Shown here piece by piece: positions 1 through 6,749 of a DNA stretch of 64,000 bases; the stretch's first letter is position 1; the number at the start of each line of letters is the position of its first letter. This DNA comes from an uncultured Prevotellaceae bacterium. Lineage in GTDB: Bacteria; Bacteroidota; Bacteroidia; Bacteroidales; Bacteroidaceae. The position numbers were made by a program, and so were the translations under genes. The stretch lies in assembly GCA_902764705.1 (NCBI GenBank), contig CACWWZ010000007.1, positions 18,909 through 82,908 on the forward strand, given 5' to 3'. The notes beneath the pieces are model-generated. The model worked only from the letters and a program-made list of their open reading frames with translations. It made no database searches and was not told the DNA's origin.

Positions 1-1
1 C

Positions 2-184
2 TACTCAAGAAACAGCAAAACCCACGTGGCACTGGTGACTACTGACAATGAGTGGCTGCAAAACGTCACGTTCAACGATGATTATGCTGCACTCTATGCC
101 TGGCCGGTGAACGAGCAGTACACCCAGTTCATTTTCTTCGACAAGTACGGCAGGATATTACTTCTCGATACCGAAGGAAAATGA
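2..184 (+). CDS. C-terminal fragment of an unidentified protein
   Basis: An open frame runs from the left edge to a TGA at 182-184 and gives 60 residues; the gene begins outside the window. The visible tail is rich in aromatic and acidic residues (TTDNEWLQN, FIFFDKYGRILLLD) and looks like the end of a beta-rich domain, but I do not recognise a family. Codon use is like the core genes of the window and more GC-rich than the BspA-like gene that follows. The FFDKYGR stretch resembles beta-hairpins of secreted propeller or redoxin-like proteins, which is only an impression. Confidence 0.6.
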   Translation, partial: YSRNSKTHVALVTTDNEWLQNVTFNDDYAALYAWPVNEQYTQFIFFDKYGRILLLDTEGK

Positions 185-404
185 TGAAATGGTATTAGAG
201 GGCACGCTGTGAGGTCGTTCCCATGAAGGTCAAGTACACAGCGGACCCCTCTGTGTAAAAAAGTTGCTTCGAATGTGGGGAGATATGAAGAAAACTGATG
301 CAGTTATAATGGCCGATTAATTATAATAATAAGGTATGGAACTCTTTTTTAGAACCCTCCATCAGAGGGCCTTTCCCCATGACACCTTGCCAGGACGGGC
401 CTTT

Positions 405-548
405 CCCCTTTCTCCCCTAGTATAAAATTTCAGGGACTGGTTATTTGATATGAACTACTTTGTTTCAATCAAAACTAGCCCCTTTCTCCCCTAGAATTAA
501 AATTCAGAGACTGTTTATTTGATTTTAATTGCTTAGTTTCAATCAAAA
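405..548. repeat. Two tandem copies of a 70-bp imperfect repeat
   Basis: Units lie at about 405-474 and 479-548. Each starts with CCCCTTTCTCCCCTAG, continues with an AAAATTCAG(G/A)GACTG core and ends with GTTTCAATCAAAA. Within each unit TTTGAT and ATCAAA are kept as inverted arms about 17 nt apart while the loop varies. The GTTTCAATC end recalls some CRISPR repeats, but the copies are back to back with only 4 bp between and there are no spacers. Confidence 0.8.
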
Positions 549-574
549 ACCAGGCACCGTGATATCCAGATTAT

Positions 575-662
575 GGACGGCGCGGAGATATTCTTGGGAC
601 GGAGCAAAGAAATTCTTAGAACGGCGCATAGAAATTCTTCGGACGGGGCAATAAGAGACCTC
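575..662. repeat. 22-bp tandem repeat, four units
   Basis: Units begin at 575, 597, 619 and 641, an exact 22-bp period. Each opens with G(G/A)ACGG followed by a variable base and GC; the first three close with an A-rich ATTCTT end and the fourth is degenerate in its 3' half. The period is about two helical turns, so the conserved G(G/A)ACGG cores face the same side of the helix. Function is unknown. Confidence 0.85.
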
Positions 663-697
663 AAAGTTGCTTCGGGGTTACTAAAAGTAACAAGTAT

Positions 698-732
698 CCC
701 CACAACTCACACAGAATTGTGGGAATATTTTT
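698..732. terminator. Possible terminator hairpin
   Basis: CCCACAA (699-705) pairs with TTGTGGG (717-723) around an 11-nt loop and is followed on the + strand by AATATTTTTA. It lies just beyond the stop of the minus-strand BspA-like gene, so it could end transcripts from either side. The U-run is weak on both strands. Confidence 0.4.
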
Positions 733-766
733 ACACAACGGGGACGATTCTAATGTGTACTCTATG

Positions 767-2974
767 TTACTTCACTACCACCTTTTTGGTCGTTCCATCA
801 TTCATTCGGACTATATTGATTCCTTTCTGAGGCTTATCCAACAGCTTACCATCAAGCGTGTAGATCTTCGCATTGCCACATTCCCCTACCATGATGGCAT
901 CAATACCCGTTGTGTATGTACCGTAAATCGTAATATTATGAGCAGGCATGGTTTCCGGATAGTCACCCCAAGCGAAGTCGTATCCTTCACGACTTGGTGG
1001 TGTCGGAGGCGTAATCGTCGACCCATAATCCACCTTATCAGTCGTATACACCTCGTTGTCTATTATATAGGTGATAGTGTATTGGTTAACGATAAAATAC
1101 CCACTCACTGATACGTCTTCTGCTGGCATCTTTGTAGGTATCCAACTCCAACCACTGAAGGTGTAGCCTTCTTTCGTTGGCTCTTCATCAGGAGTGATGC
1201 TTGTCCCATACTCAATATAATAGATTTTATACACCGCATTGTCAACAAAATATGTAAGTTTATACTTTTGAATATTAAACGTTCCTGAAACCGTTACATC
1301 GTGAGCTGGCATCGTTGTTGGAATGTCGCTCCATCCACTAAAAATATACCCATCTTTTGTTGGGGAAGGTTCTGGTGAGATGGTTGCTCCGTATTCAACA
1401 TCGTATGACTTGTACACTTCCCCATCCACTAAATAAGTTAGTTTGTACTTGTTAATGGAGAAAGAGCCTATAACAGTTATATTTTCGGCTGGCATTTTTG
1501 TTGGGATCCAACTCCACCCAGAGAATGTGTAACCATCCTTATTTGGTGCGGGCTCTGGGGTGATAGTAGCTCCATACTCAATTTCATACGACTTGTACAA
1601 TTCGCCATCTACCTTATAAGTCAGCTTATACTTGTTAATTGTAAATGTACCCGTAACTGTTACATCATGATCAGGCATAGTCGCAGGTATTTCACTCCAA
1701 CCACTAAATGTATACCCTTCTTTCGTAGGTGCAGGTTCTGGGGTTATTATTGCACCATACTCAATGTTATAACTTTTATATACCTCACCATCGACTTTAT
1801 ATGTTAGTTGATATTTGTTTGGAACAAAAGAACCTGTTATTGTTACATCGTGTGCCGGCATCGTTTCTGGAATTTCACTCCAACCAGAGAATGTATACCC
1901 CTCCTTTGTGGGTGCAGGCTCGGGGGTAATCGTTGCACCCTCTTCTAGACTATACTGCTTGTAGATATTACCATCAACCATATAGGTCAAGGTATATTGA
2001 ACAGCATTAATGTCTACAATTGCTTTAAACGTATTCCAAGGCTCCGTTTGCTGATAGCTACTTATTGAATTCGCTGGAACATGTAGCGTAATGTATTCTT
2101 GATAAGAATCTAGGAAAGCGTCGCTTGCTGTAGTGGGTACACTTTCTGCATGACAATAAACGTCAATCAATTCTTTACAATTTGAAAAAGCTTTAGAATG
2201 TATGTATTTTATCCCATTTCCTATTATTACATTGGTTAATCCACTACAATCATATAACGCCATACCCCCAATGGAAATAACACTATTTGGAATCGTGATA
2301 GAAGTTAATCCTTTGCAGCCCCAAAAAGTCCCATAATAAATAGTAGTTATGTTACTCGGTATAGTAATCGAAGTTAAGTTGGGACATTCACAAAAAGCAG
2401 AATTTCCAATAAAAGTTACACTATTAGGAATCGTAATATCAGTTAACTTATGACAATAACAAAAAGCCCTTCCTCCAATATAAGTTAATTGGTTTGGTAG
2501 TGAAATGGAAGCCAAATTTGCACAAGACATAAAGGCTGCTTCCCCTATCGATGTTACGCTATTTGGAATCAACACGTTAGTTAAATTTGTACACTCGTAA
2601 AAAGTATTTTTCGATATGGACGATACACTATTAGGAATCGTAATTGATGTTAATTGTGTACAACCCATGAAAGCCTGTTCTCCTATTGAGGTTACGCTGT
2701 TTGGAATTATTATGGATGTTAAATTTTGACATGGATAAAAAGCCGCCAATCCAATAGAAGTAACGCTATATTCGATTCCTTCATATATAATAGATTCTGG
2801 AATTGTTATGTCTCCAGTATAATAATAGGGATTATTGGGATTCCGAGTTACTTCAGCTTCTTTTGCTTTCTTTACTAAATTGTAATAGATGCCATCAATC
2901 TCCACAGTGTCTGCTATTGCTATCATTGGCAGTAACATCATAACAAGTAATAGTAGCAGTTTCTTCATAATCAT
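767..2974 (-). CDS. BspA-like LRR surface protein with six Listeria-Bacteroides repeats
   Basis: 735 residues. The N-terminus is a signal peptide (MKKLLLLLVMMLLPMIAIA). Residues about 45-290 form BspA-type leucine-rich repeats of about 23 residues with the pattern IPNSVTSIGxxAFxxC. After residue 325 come six repeats of about 61 residues carrying TYxVDG, EYGATITPEP and GYTFSGWS, typical of Listeria-Bacteroides/InlB B-repeats; the sixth lost the FSGWS core. The end (IYTLDGKLL ... KGINIVRMNDG ... KKVVVK) resembles type A C-terminal signals of the type IX secretion system. The family mediates adhesion and surface binding in oral and gut Bacteroidota; the ligand here is unknown. ATGs at 2974 and 2968 are both usable; the second gives a cleaner signal peptide. 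The gene is clearly AT-richer than the core genes. Near-identical 183-bp units invite recombination. Confidence 0.9.
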   Translation of the reverse strand: MIMKKLLLLLVMMLLPMIAIADTVEIDGIYYNLVKKAKEAEVTRNPNNPYYYTGDITIPESIIYEGIEYSVTSIGLAAFYPCQNLTSIIIPNSVTSIGEQAFMGCTQLTSITIPNSVSSISKNTFYECTNLTNVLIPNSVTSIGEAAFMSCANLASISLPNQLTYIGGRAFCYCHKLTDITIPNSVTFIGNSAFCECPNLTSITIPSNITTIYYGTFWGCKGLTSITIPNSVISIGGMALYDCSGLTNVIIGNGIKYIHSKAFSNCKELIDVYCHAESVPTTASDAFLDSYQEYITLHVPANSISSYQQTEPWNTFKAIVDINAVQYTLTYMVDGNIYKQYSLEEGATITPEPAPTKEGYTFSGWSEIPETMPAHDVTITGSFVPNKYQLTYKVDGEVYKSYNIEYGAIITPEPAPTKEGYTFSGWSEIPATMPDHDVTVTGTFTINKYKLTYKVDGELYKSYEIEYGATITPEPAPNKDGYTFSGWSWIPTKMPAENITVIGSFSINKYKLTYLVDGEVYKSYDVEYGATISPEPSPTKDGYIFSGWSDIPTTMPAHDVTVSGTFNIQKYKLTYFVDNAVYKIYYIEYGTSITPDEEPTKEGYTFSGWSWIPTKMPAEDVSVSGYFIVNQYTITYIIDNEVYTTDKVDYGSTITPPTPPSREGYDFAWGDYPETMPAHNITIYGTYTTGIDAIMVGECGNAKIYTLDGKLLDKPQKGINIVRMNDGTTKKVVVK

Positions 2975-3093
2975 TTTGTTTTAAGATAATATTTTTTTTA
3001 GAATATATACAAAAAGAAAACGTGGACAATTTACTTCGTCTACGTATTCCGAGGTATTGGGGATAACCTGTACTGCTTAAACTAGTAAATGCC

Positions 3094-3108
3094 CACGCCA
3101 TTGGCGTG
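3094..3108. terminator. GC hairpin between BspA-like gene and HEPN gene
   Basis: CACGCC (3094-3099) and GGCGTG (3103-3108) form a tight hairpin 150 bp beyond the HEPN stop and 120 bp before the BspA-like start, both minus-strand. No U-run follows, so a termination role is uncertain. The surrounding 2975-3256 region shows no gene and no clear TAnnTTTG box for the BspA-like gene. Confidence 0.3.
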
Positions 3109-3256
3109 AACTATCTACTTTAGTTCTTGCAGTATTCTTTTAATTCCCCAATTATCGGAATACAAGAATCTAAAAGCGGATATTCATCCTATATGTCTTT
3201 TGTTTTTATATTTATCTCAGCCCATAGGCATCTGCGGTTTTAAGGGTTATACATAT

Positions 3257-3661
3257 TTATTTCTTTTCGCTGATTAGCTGTTCTATCGCCTTGATAAAGT
3301 CTGCAGCAATGGCGATACCGTCAACAATGTCCTGTTCCGACACGTCGAAAAAGCAGTTGTAATCACTCTTTTCGCGAAGTCTCTGAAGGTTATTGTAAAG
3401 GCGACCATAATCTATTGGCAGTATGCCAGTCTTAATGTAATGCATACTGAAAAGAGAGTGGGAAGTCTTATGGCGGCCAGCCTCTAAGCCATCGTTAATA
3501 AATAGTGCATTGACAGCATGGAATACGGAATAGTACAGGCGGTTTGCTGCTCCGTTCCAGCGTCCACGAGCCTTTAGGATTTCTATGTCCTCGTAGGCTT
3601 CATGTGCTTTGTCTAGTTCACGCTGAACCAGAATCTGGCGTTCTTCATTTGTCAAACTCAT
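3257..3661 (-). CDS. HEPN-domain protein, likely toxin half of a HEPN/MNT pair
   Basis: 134 residues, all HEPN domain (the family of small helical proteins next to nucleotidyltransferases). Diagnostic segments are ANRLYYSVFHAVNALF, GRHKTSHSLF and LQRLREKSDYN. Two R-x(4-6)-H patterns occur: R-LYYSVF-H in the second helix and R-HKTS-H further on. R-x(4-6)-H is the RNase motif of active HEPN toxins such as HepT, but the first copy is also a structural signature of this family. Its ATG overlaps the upstream nucleotidyltransferase stop by 4 nt (ATGA), so the two are translationally coupled. The known paradigm is that MntA AMPylates HepT to silence it; applying this here is inference. Confidence 0.85.
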   Translation of the reverse strand: MSLTNEERQILVQRELDKAHEAYEDIEILKARGRWNGAANRLYYSVFHAVNALFINDGLEAGRHKTSHSLFSMHYIKTGILPIDYGRLYNNLQRLREKSDYNCFFDVSEQDIVDGIAIAADFIKAIEQLISEKK

Positions 3662-3972
3662 AACAGCACTATTTTGTCGTGTTCAACATTCTTGTAGAAC
3701 GGGGTGAAATGATAATCGGCCCATTCCTTCTTAGAATAGACTTGTGCATTAATCTCCTCGTTGATTTCCCAGCCCAACTCGGTAAACGGATAGCCGTAAT
3801 CGTAATCCTTGAAAGTAAGACTAGGCTTGTCGAGCAATATCAGTAGGTCCCAGTCGCTATCTGGGCGATTGTCACCGCGGGCCCTTGAACCATAAAGCAA
3901 TAACGAACTATTAGCCGGCAATGTCTTACCAGCTACTTCCTTGATGTTACTTATTACAGTTGCCTTAGTCAT
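3658..3972 (-). CDS. MNT-type nucleotidyltransferase, likely antitoxin half
   Basis: 104 residues from the ATG at 3972. The nucleotidyltransferase fold signature GSRARGDNRPDSDWDLL lies at residues 28-44, with S39, D40 and D42 in place for metal binding. It belongs to the minimal nucleotidyltransferases paired with HEPN proteins, which in the MntA/HepT case transfer AMP to the toxin. The frame stays open upstream to a TTG at 4023, but that TTG is the -33 element and the next codons contain the -7 box TATCTTTG (3993-4000), so the extension cannot be in the mRNA. Together with the HEPN gene it forms a two-gene operon with its own promoter. Confidence 0.85.
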   Translation of the reverse strand: MTKATVISNIKEVAGKTLPANSSLLLYGSRARGDNRPDSDWDLLILLDKPSLTFKDYDYGYPFTELGWEINEEINAQVYSKKEWADYHFTPFYKNVEHDKIVLL

Positions 3973-3992
3973 ATTACTTACGGTTTGTGAGG

Positions 3993-4023
3993 CAAAGATA
4001 GGAACTTTTTTCGAAACTTCCAA
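3993..4023 (-). promoter_or_regulatory. Promoter of the HEPN/MNT operon
   Basis: On the minus strand a -33 TTG (4021-4023), a 20-nt spacer and the -7 box TATCTTTG (3993-4000) lie 20 nt before the ATG at 3972. It fixes the start of the nucleotidyltransferase gene. Confidence 0.8.
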
Positions 4024-4297
4024 ATTATTCAGGGGAAAAGTAGAAAACTTGACTATTTATTCCGTGAATCTTAAGGACTGAACTCTAAAGCTTCGCGGCT
4101 TTAACCCTAACCCTTTAAGGCCTAAAGGGTAAATCGTTAACTTAACGGGCATTGAATAAGGCTTCTCGCTATCAGAGAAACGGCCTCTCGCTGGTAGTGA
4201 TACGGCGTGTTGCTGGGAGAGAGAGGCCGTGTCGCTGGAAAAGAGGCCGTTGTGTTAAAAAAATGCAGAAATGCAAGGAGGAATGTGGCTTTTTTCG
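4024..4297. other. Intergenic region with several inverted repeats
   Basis: No gene is supported. ACCCTTTA..TAAAGGGT forms a near-palindrome around 4111-4130. ACGGCCTCTC (4180-4189) is inverted relative to GAGAGGCCGT (4221-4230), and AAGAGGCCGT recurs at 4241-4250. A 27-bp direct repeat element starts at 4137. The hairpins may separate the divergent HEPN/MNT and phosphatase promoters. Confidence 0.5.
4137..4163 (+). repeat. 27-bp direct repeat, copy 1
   Basis: TTAACTTAACGGG, a variable triplet, then TGAATAAGGCT. The second copy is at 4775-4801 in the same orientation, just after the phosphatase gene; the copies differ only around the central triplet. Confidence 0.8.
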
Positions 4298-4305
4298 TAT
4301 CTTTG
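4298..4305 (+). promoter_or_regulatory. -7 box of the tyrosine phosphatase gene
   Basis: TATCTTTG followed by CAG, 28 nt before the ATG at 4334. No clear -33 TTG at the usual distance. Confidence 0.7.
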
Positions 4306-4333
4306 CAGGGCAAAAGGAAATGGAAACGATTGT

Positions 4334-4783
4334 ATGAAGAGAATATTGTTTGTATGTCACGGGAATATCTGCCGGAGTCCGATGGCGGAGTTTGTGATGA
4401 AGGATTTGGTGGCTAAGGCGGGACGCGAGGCGGAGTATTATATTGAGTCTGCAGCGACCTCGACAGAGGAAATTGGCAACCCCGTATACCCACCAGCCCG
4501 GCGAAAGTTGGCAGAGCACGGAATCGGGTGTGCTGGTAAAACAGCACGGCAGATGACGCGTGCGGACTACGACCGTTTCGACCTGATAGTCGGTATGGAC
4601 AGTTGGAACCTGCGAAACATGAATCGCATCTGTGGCGGTGACCCAGAAGGAAAGATCTGCCTGCTGATGGACTTCACGCGACGTTCTGGCGATGTGGCCG
4701 ACCCGTGGTATACTGGTGACTTTGAAGCAACTTGGCGTGATGTGCTGGAAGGTTGTCAGGGCATTTTTTGTTCTTTAACTTAA
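4334..4783 (+). CDS. Low-molecular-weight protein tyrosine phosphatase
   Basis: 149 residues, the usual length of the family. The P-loop C-x5-R-S is CHGNICRS with nucleophile Cys8 and Arg14. The general-acid motif DPWY is at residues 123-126, where LMW phosphatases have DP(W/Y)Y. It is a cytosolic enzyme that removes phosphate from tyrosine; in bacteria such enzymes often pair with tyrosine kinases of capsule systems, but no kinase or polysaccharide gene is near. The start is set by the -7 box at 4298-4305; the open frame upstream of it is not transcribed from this promoter. The gene is bracketed by two copies of a 27-bp direct repeat. Confidence 0.93.
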   Translation: MKRILFVCHGNICRSPMAEFVMKDLVAKAGREAEYYIESAATSTEEIGNPVYPPARRKLAEHGIGCAGKTARQMTRADYDRFDLIVGMDSWNLRNMNRICGGDPEGKICLLMDFTRRSGDVADPWYTGDFEATWRDVLEGCQGIFCSLT

Positions 4784-4801
4784 CGGGACTTGAATAAGGC
4801 T
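4775..4801 (+). repeat. 27-bp direct repeat, copy 2
   Basis: Partner of 4137-4163. It begins inside the last codons of the phosphatase gene, whose TAA stop lies within the repeat, so the C-terminal codons derive from the element. Confidence 0.8.
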
Positions 4802-4817
4802 AAATAATGCAAAACGA

Positions 4818-4849
4818 TTTGTCGGTAATGCAGAAGTTTCTTATTTTTG
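4818..4849 (+). promoter_or_regulatory. Promoter of the small carboxypeptidase-regulatory-like gene
   Basis: -33 TTTG (4818-4821), a 20-nt spacer and -7 box TATTTTTG (4842-4849). The ATG at 4856 is only 6 nt beyond the box, which predicts an mRNA with almost no leader. Confidence 0.75.
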
Positions 4850-4855
4850 CAGCCG

Positions 4856-5362
4856 ATGAATGCGACGCGGATAACATTTCTCCTGACAGCCCTTACGTAT
4901 AGTCTGTTGCTCTCGGCTCAACGTCAGCTGAGGGTGGTGGATGTGGAAACGCTGTTTCCTGTGGCTGGAGCCAACGTGGTCAGCAAGGCCCGCACGGCTC
5001 AGACGGACTCGATGGGGTGTATCACCGTATCCGACACTTGCAAGACGCTCGTATTCTCGCACGTCAACTACGAAAGCCGTATGCTCAATCTGGAGGAGGT
5101 GAGGGATACGGTGTTCCTGATTTCGAAACTGCTGAATCTGAAGGAAGTGGTGGTGTTCGGACAGAAAAAGCGTGACGACAAACTGAAGGACTTGAAGAAT
5201 CAACTGGGGTTGAGTCCTCTTGATGCGCAACTGATTGGGGCAAGCACCAATTCGGGTATGAACCTGTTCGGATTGATTGGCAAGCTCATTCCCAATAAAT
5301 GGCGAAAAAGCAAGAAGGAATCGCGTCGCGAACGACTGAAGCGCATCATTGAGGAATATTGA
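4856..5362 (+). CDS. Exported protein with carboxypeptidase-regulatory-like beta-sandwich
   Basis: 168 residues. A signal peptide (MNATRITFLLTALTYSLLLSA) precedes a small beta-sandwich at about residues 24-95 with the pattern LRVVDVETLFPVAGANVVSK and MGCITVSDT...LVFSHVNYESR, which is how the N-terminal domain of TonB receptors and other CarboxypepD_reg-like proteins reads. The last 40 residues are very basic (KWRKSKKESRRERLKR). It has neither a plug nor a barrel, so it is not a receptor. Function is unknown; it is likely periplasmic. A TTG in the same frame at 4847 lies inside the -7 box and is rejected as start. No operon partner. Confidence 0.75.
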   Translation: MNATRITFLLTALTYSLLLSAQRQLRVVDVETLFPVAGANVVSKARTAQTDSMGCITVSDTCKTLVFSHVNYESRMLNLEEVRDTVFLISKLLNLKEVVVFGQKKRDDKLKDLKNQLGLSPLDAQLIGASTNSGMNLFGLIGKLIPNKWRKSKKESRRERLKRIIEEY

Positions 5363-5364
5363 GT

Positions 5365-5392
5365 AATTAAGAATTAAGAATTTAGAATTAAG
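5365..5392. repeat. Heptanucleotide tract, four units
   Basis: AATTAAG repeated with period 7 (third unit AATTTAG), directly after the stop at 5362. Confidence 0.8.
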
Positions 5393-5405
5393 AGTATAAA
5401 AAAGT

Positions 5406-5439
5406 AAACGGATCGATTTCCGTTGGAATCAATCCGTTT
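5406..5439. terminator. Bidirectional terminator hairpin
   Basis: AAACGGAT (5406-5413) pairs with ATCCGTTT (5432-5439), the stem being prolonged by GATT/AATC after one mismatch. It lies 44 nt after the + strand stop and directly after the stop of the 31-codon minus-strand gene. A-rich and T-rich flanks allow use from both sides. Confidence 0.75.
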
Positions 5440-5441
5440 AT

Positions 5442-5537
5442 TTAGTTTGCGGCGCGATAGTTGTATAATCTTGCCATGTTGTTACAAAACTCTGTGTAGG
5501 CTTCACTCTTGAGCCATTTGTTAATTAACTTTTTCAT
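5442..5537 (-). CDS. 31-residue basic small protein
   Basis: ATG at 5537 to TAA at 5442 encodes 31 residues beginning MKKLINKWLKSEAYTEF and ending MARLYNYRAAN. It has six Lys/Arg against two Glu and could form an amphipathic helix. Support for a real gene: a purine-rich ribosome site (AGAAAGG) about 9 nt before the ATG, a well-formed -33/-7 promoter 280 nt upstream, a terminator directly after the stop, and no competing gene in 600 bp. I do not recognise a family. It could be a small membrane-active or regulatory peptide, or a leader peptide whose downstream gene is absent. The transcript may equally act as an RNA. Confidence 0.55.
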   Translation of the reverse strand: MKKLINKWLKSEAYTEFCNNMARLYNYRAAN

Positions 5538-5808
5538 AATCTTTTTACCTTTCTTTTCTTTAAATTGTTATCCTGCATTTTTGTTGCCCCTTAAAAGGGG
5601 CTCCAAATGCACTTTGTCCCTTCGCTTGGGACTTTAAAAATTCACTTTACTAACTAAACTAACTAATTACCTATTATTTATATGGTGCTTGCACCGCTGT
5701 GCAGCTTTTGTTTCTTTTTGACGCTGACAAGGACAGTGCAAGCCGAATGCAGAGAGCTCGCTCTATGCTGAGGCGAAGCCTGTTCTCGCAGTGAGATTTT
5801 TTAAATCG
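5538..5808 (-). promoter_or_regulatory. Structured ~270-nt 5' leader or small RNA
   Basis: Between the promoter at 5814-5844 and the 31-codon gene the minus-strand transcript contains several stems: CAGTG-c-GATTT with AAATC-t-CACTG (5789-5813), AGGC/GCCT around 5770-5781, GGTGC/GCACC near 5682-5693, GTCCC/GGGAC near 5617-5634, and a nested stem GCATTT/AAATGC enclosing GCCCCTT/AAGGGGC (palindrome 5586-5601). No riboswitch class is recognised. A 270-nt structured leader before a 31-codon frame suggests a regulatory RNA, possibly dual-function. Confidence 0.45.
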
Positions 5809-5813
5809 CACTG

Positions 5814-5844
5814 CAAAGGTACGACGATTTTGTGGTAAAAACAA
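5814..5844 (-). promoter_or_regulatory. Promoter of the small-protein transcript
   Basis: Minus strand: -33 TTG (5842-5844), exactly 20 nt, -7 box TACCTTTG (5814-5821). The match to the Bacteroidota consensus is complete, so the region downstream is very likely transcribed. Confidence 0.8.
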
Positions 5845-5884
5845 GGAAAAAACAAAATTGTTTGCGCACACAGTCGTTTTTTTT

Positions 5885-5986
5885 GACCTTAATCAAGGTC
5901 TTTAAATTAAACATGAAACAATAAACATTAAATTCGCTACGCTCAGTAAACTGAAATATAATTTTTAATCTCTAATGTTTAATGTT
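5885..5986. other. Inverted repeats downstream of the mlaF-like gene
   Basis: GACCTT/AAGGTC forms a perfect hairpin at 5885-5900, flanked by a T8 run on the + strand side. AACATTAAA (5924-5932) and TTTAATGTT (5978-5986) are inverted around a 45-nt AT-rich loop immediately after the mlaF-like stop. Either could end the ABC transporter transcript, though neither has a canonical U-tail on the minus strand. Confidence 0.4.
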
Positions 5987-5987
5987 G

Positions 5988-6749
5988 TTAGCGGTTGGTG
6001 ACCGCTTCACGCATTTCCTTCAGCAAGTCTGAGGCGAAAATGAAGTCGGTGAGCCGCTTGTTGGTGCTGCCCATGATGTCGGCCGAGACACCCTGCCATT
6101 CTTTGTGCCCTTCGTAGATGAAGATGATGTTCTCGCCAATGCCCATCACGGAATTCATGTCGTGGGTATTGATGATGGTGGTCATCTGGAACTCCTGTGT
6201 GATGGAGTGCAGCAAGTCGTCGATAACCAGCGAGGTCTTGGGGTCAAGGCCAGAGTTGGGTTCGTCGCAGAACAGGTATTTTGGGTTCAAGGCAATGGCA
6301 CGGGCAATGGCCACACGCTTCTGCATACCACCCGATATCTCGCCAGGATATTTTTCCTCGGCTCCCACCAGATTGACGCGGTCCAGACAGTCCATAGCCC
6401 GCTTCTGGCGTTCGTGCAGATTCATGGACGAGAACATATCGAGGGGAAACATCACGTTTTCGAGTACTGTCAGCGAGTCGAAGAGTGCTGCCGACTGGAA
6501 TATCATGCCCATCTCGCGACGCATGTGTACCTTTTCCTGTTTCGACATCTTTACGAAGTCGCGTCCGTCGTACAGAATCTGGCCTGCTGTGGGGTCGAAG
6601 AGTCCCACGAGGTTTTTCATCAGCACCGTCTTTCCGCTTCCGCTCTGACCAATGATGAGGTTCGTCTTACCGTCCTCGAAAACGGTAGAAATGTCCTTCA
6701 GTACCTCAACGCCGTCGAAACTCTTATATAGGTTCTTGACTTCAATCAT
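5988..6749 (-). CDS. ABC transporter ATPase, MlaF-like
   Basis: 253 residues. Walker A GQSGSGKT is at 34-41, the ABC signature SGGMQ at 139-143, Walker B YLFCDE at 158-163 and the switch His at 196. The overall sequence matches the MlaF/Ttg2A family, which energises phospholipid movement between the membranes. Its ATG overlaps the stop of the MlaE-like permease gene by 4 nt, so the two form an operon and surely one complex. The substrate-binding MlaD/MCE gene is not within the window's neighbouring genes; in Bacteroidota it is often placed right after the ATPase gene, but here the next gene downstream is the unrelated 31-codon gene. Confidence 0.88.
   Translation of the reverse strand: MIEVKNLYKSFDGVEVLKDISTVFEDGKTNLIIGQSGSGKTVLMKNLVGLFDPTAGQILYDGRDFVKMSKQEKVHMRREMGMIFQSAALFDSLTVLENVMFPLDMFSSMNLHERQKRAMDCLDRVNLVGAEEKYPGEISGGMQKRVAIARAIALNPKYLFCDEPNSGLDPKTSLVIDDLLHSITQEFQMTTIINTHDMNSVMGIGENIIFIYEGHKEWQGVSADIMGSTNKRLTDFIFASDLLKEMREAVTNR

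Larger units (their letters stand above)
185..766. other. Gene-free, repeat-rich intergenic region
   Basis: No credible gene is seen in this 580-bp stretch between the truncated gene and the convergent BspA-like gene. It holds short inverted repeats near 236-258 and 357-370, two tandem copies of a 70-bp unit (405-548), four copies of a 22-bp unit (575-662), and a hairpin at 698-723. An open frame across 573-830 consists of the 22-bp repeats plus the end of the opposite gene and is not supported. Clustered unrelated tandem repeats suggest a rearrangement-prone spacer. Confidence 0.7.

Noticed and set aside
405-548. Possible CRISPR array (GTTTCAATC repeat ends)
   Set aside because: Only two 70-bp units, nearly contiguous, no spacers of constant length and no cas genes.
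573-830. 85-codon open frame on the + strand
   Set aside because: It is made of the 22-bp tandem repeat and antisense sequence of the BspA-like gene; no promoter or ribosome site fits.
4152-4519. Several overlapping open frames on both strands before and in the phosphatase gene
   Set aside because: They lie in inverted repeats or antisense to a clearly recognised phosphatase.
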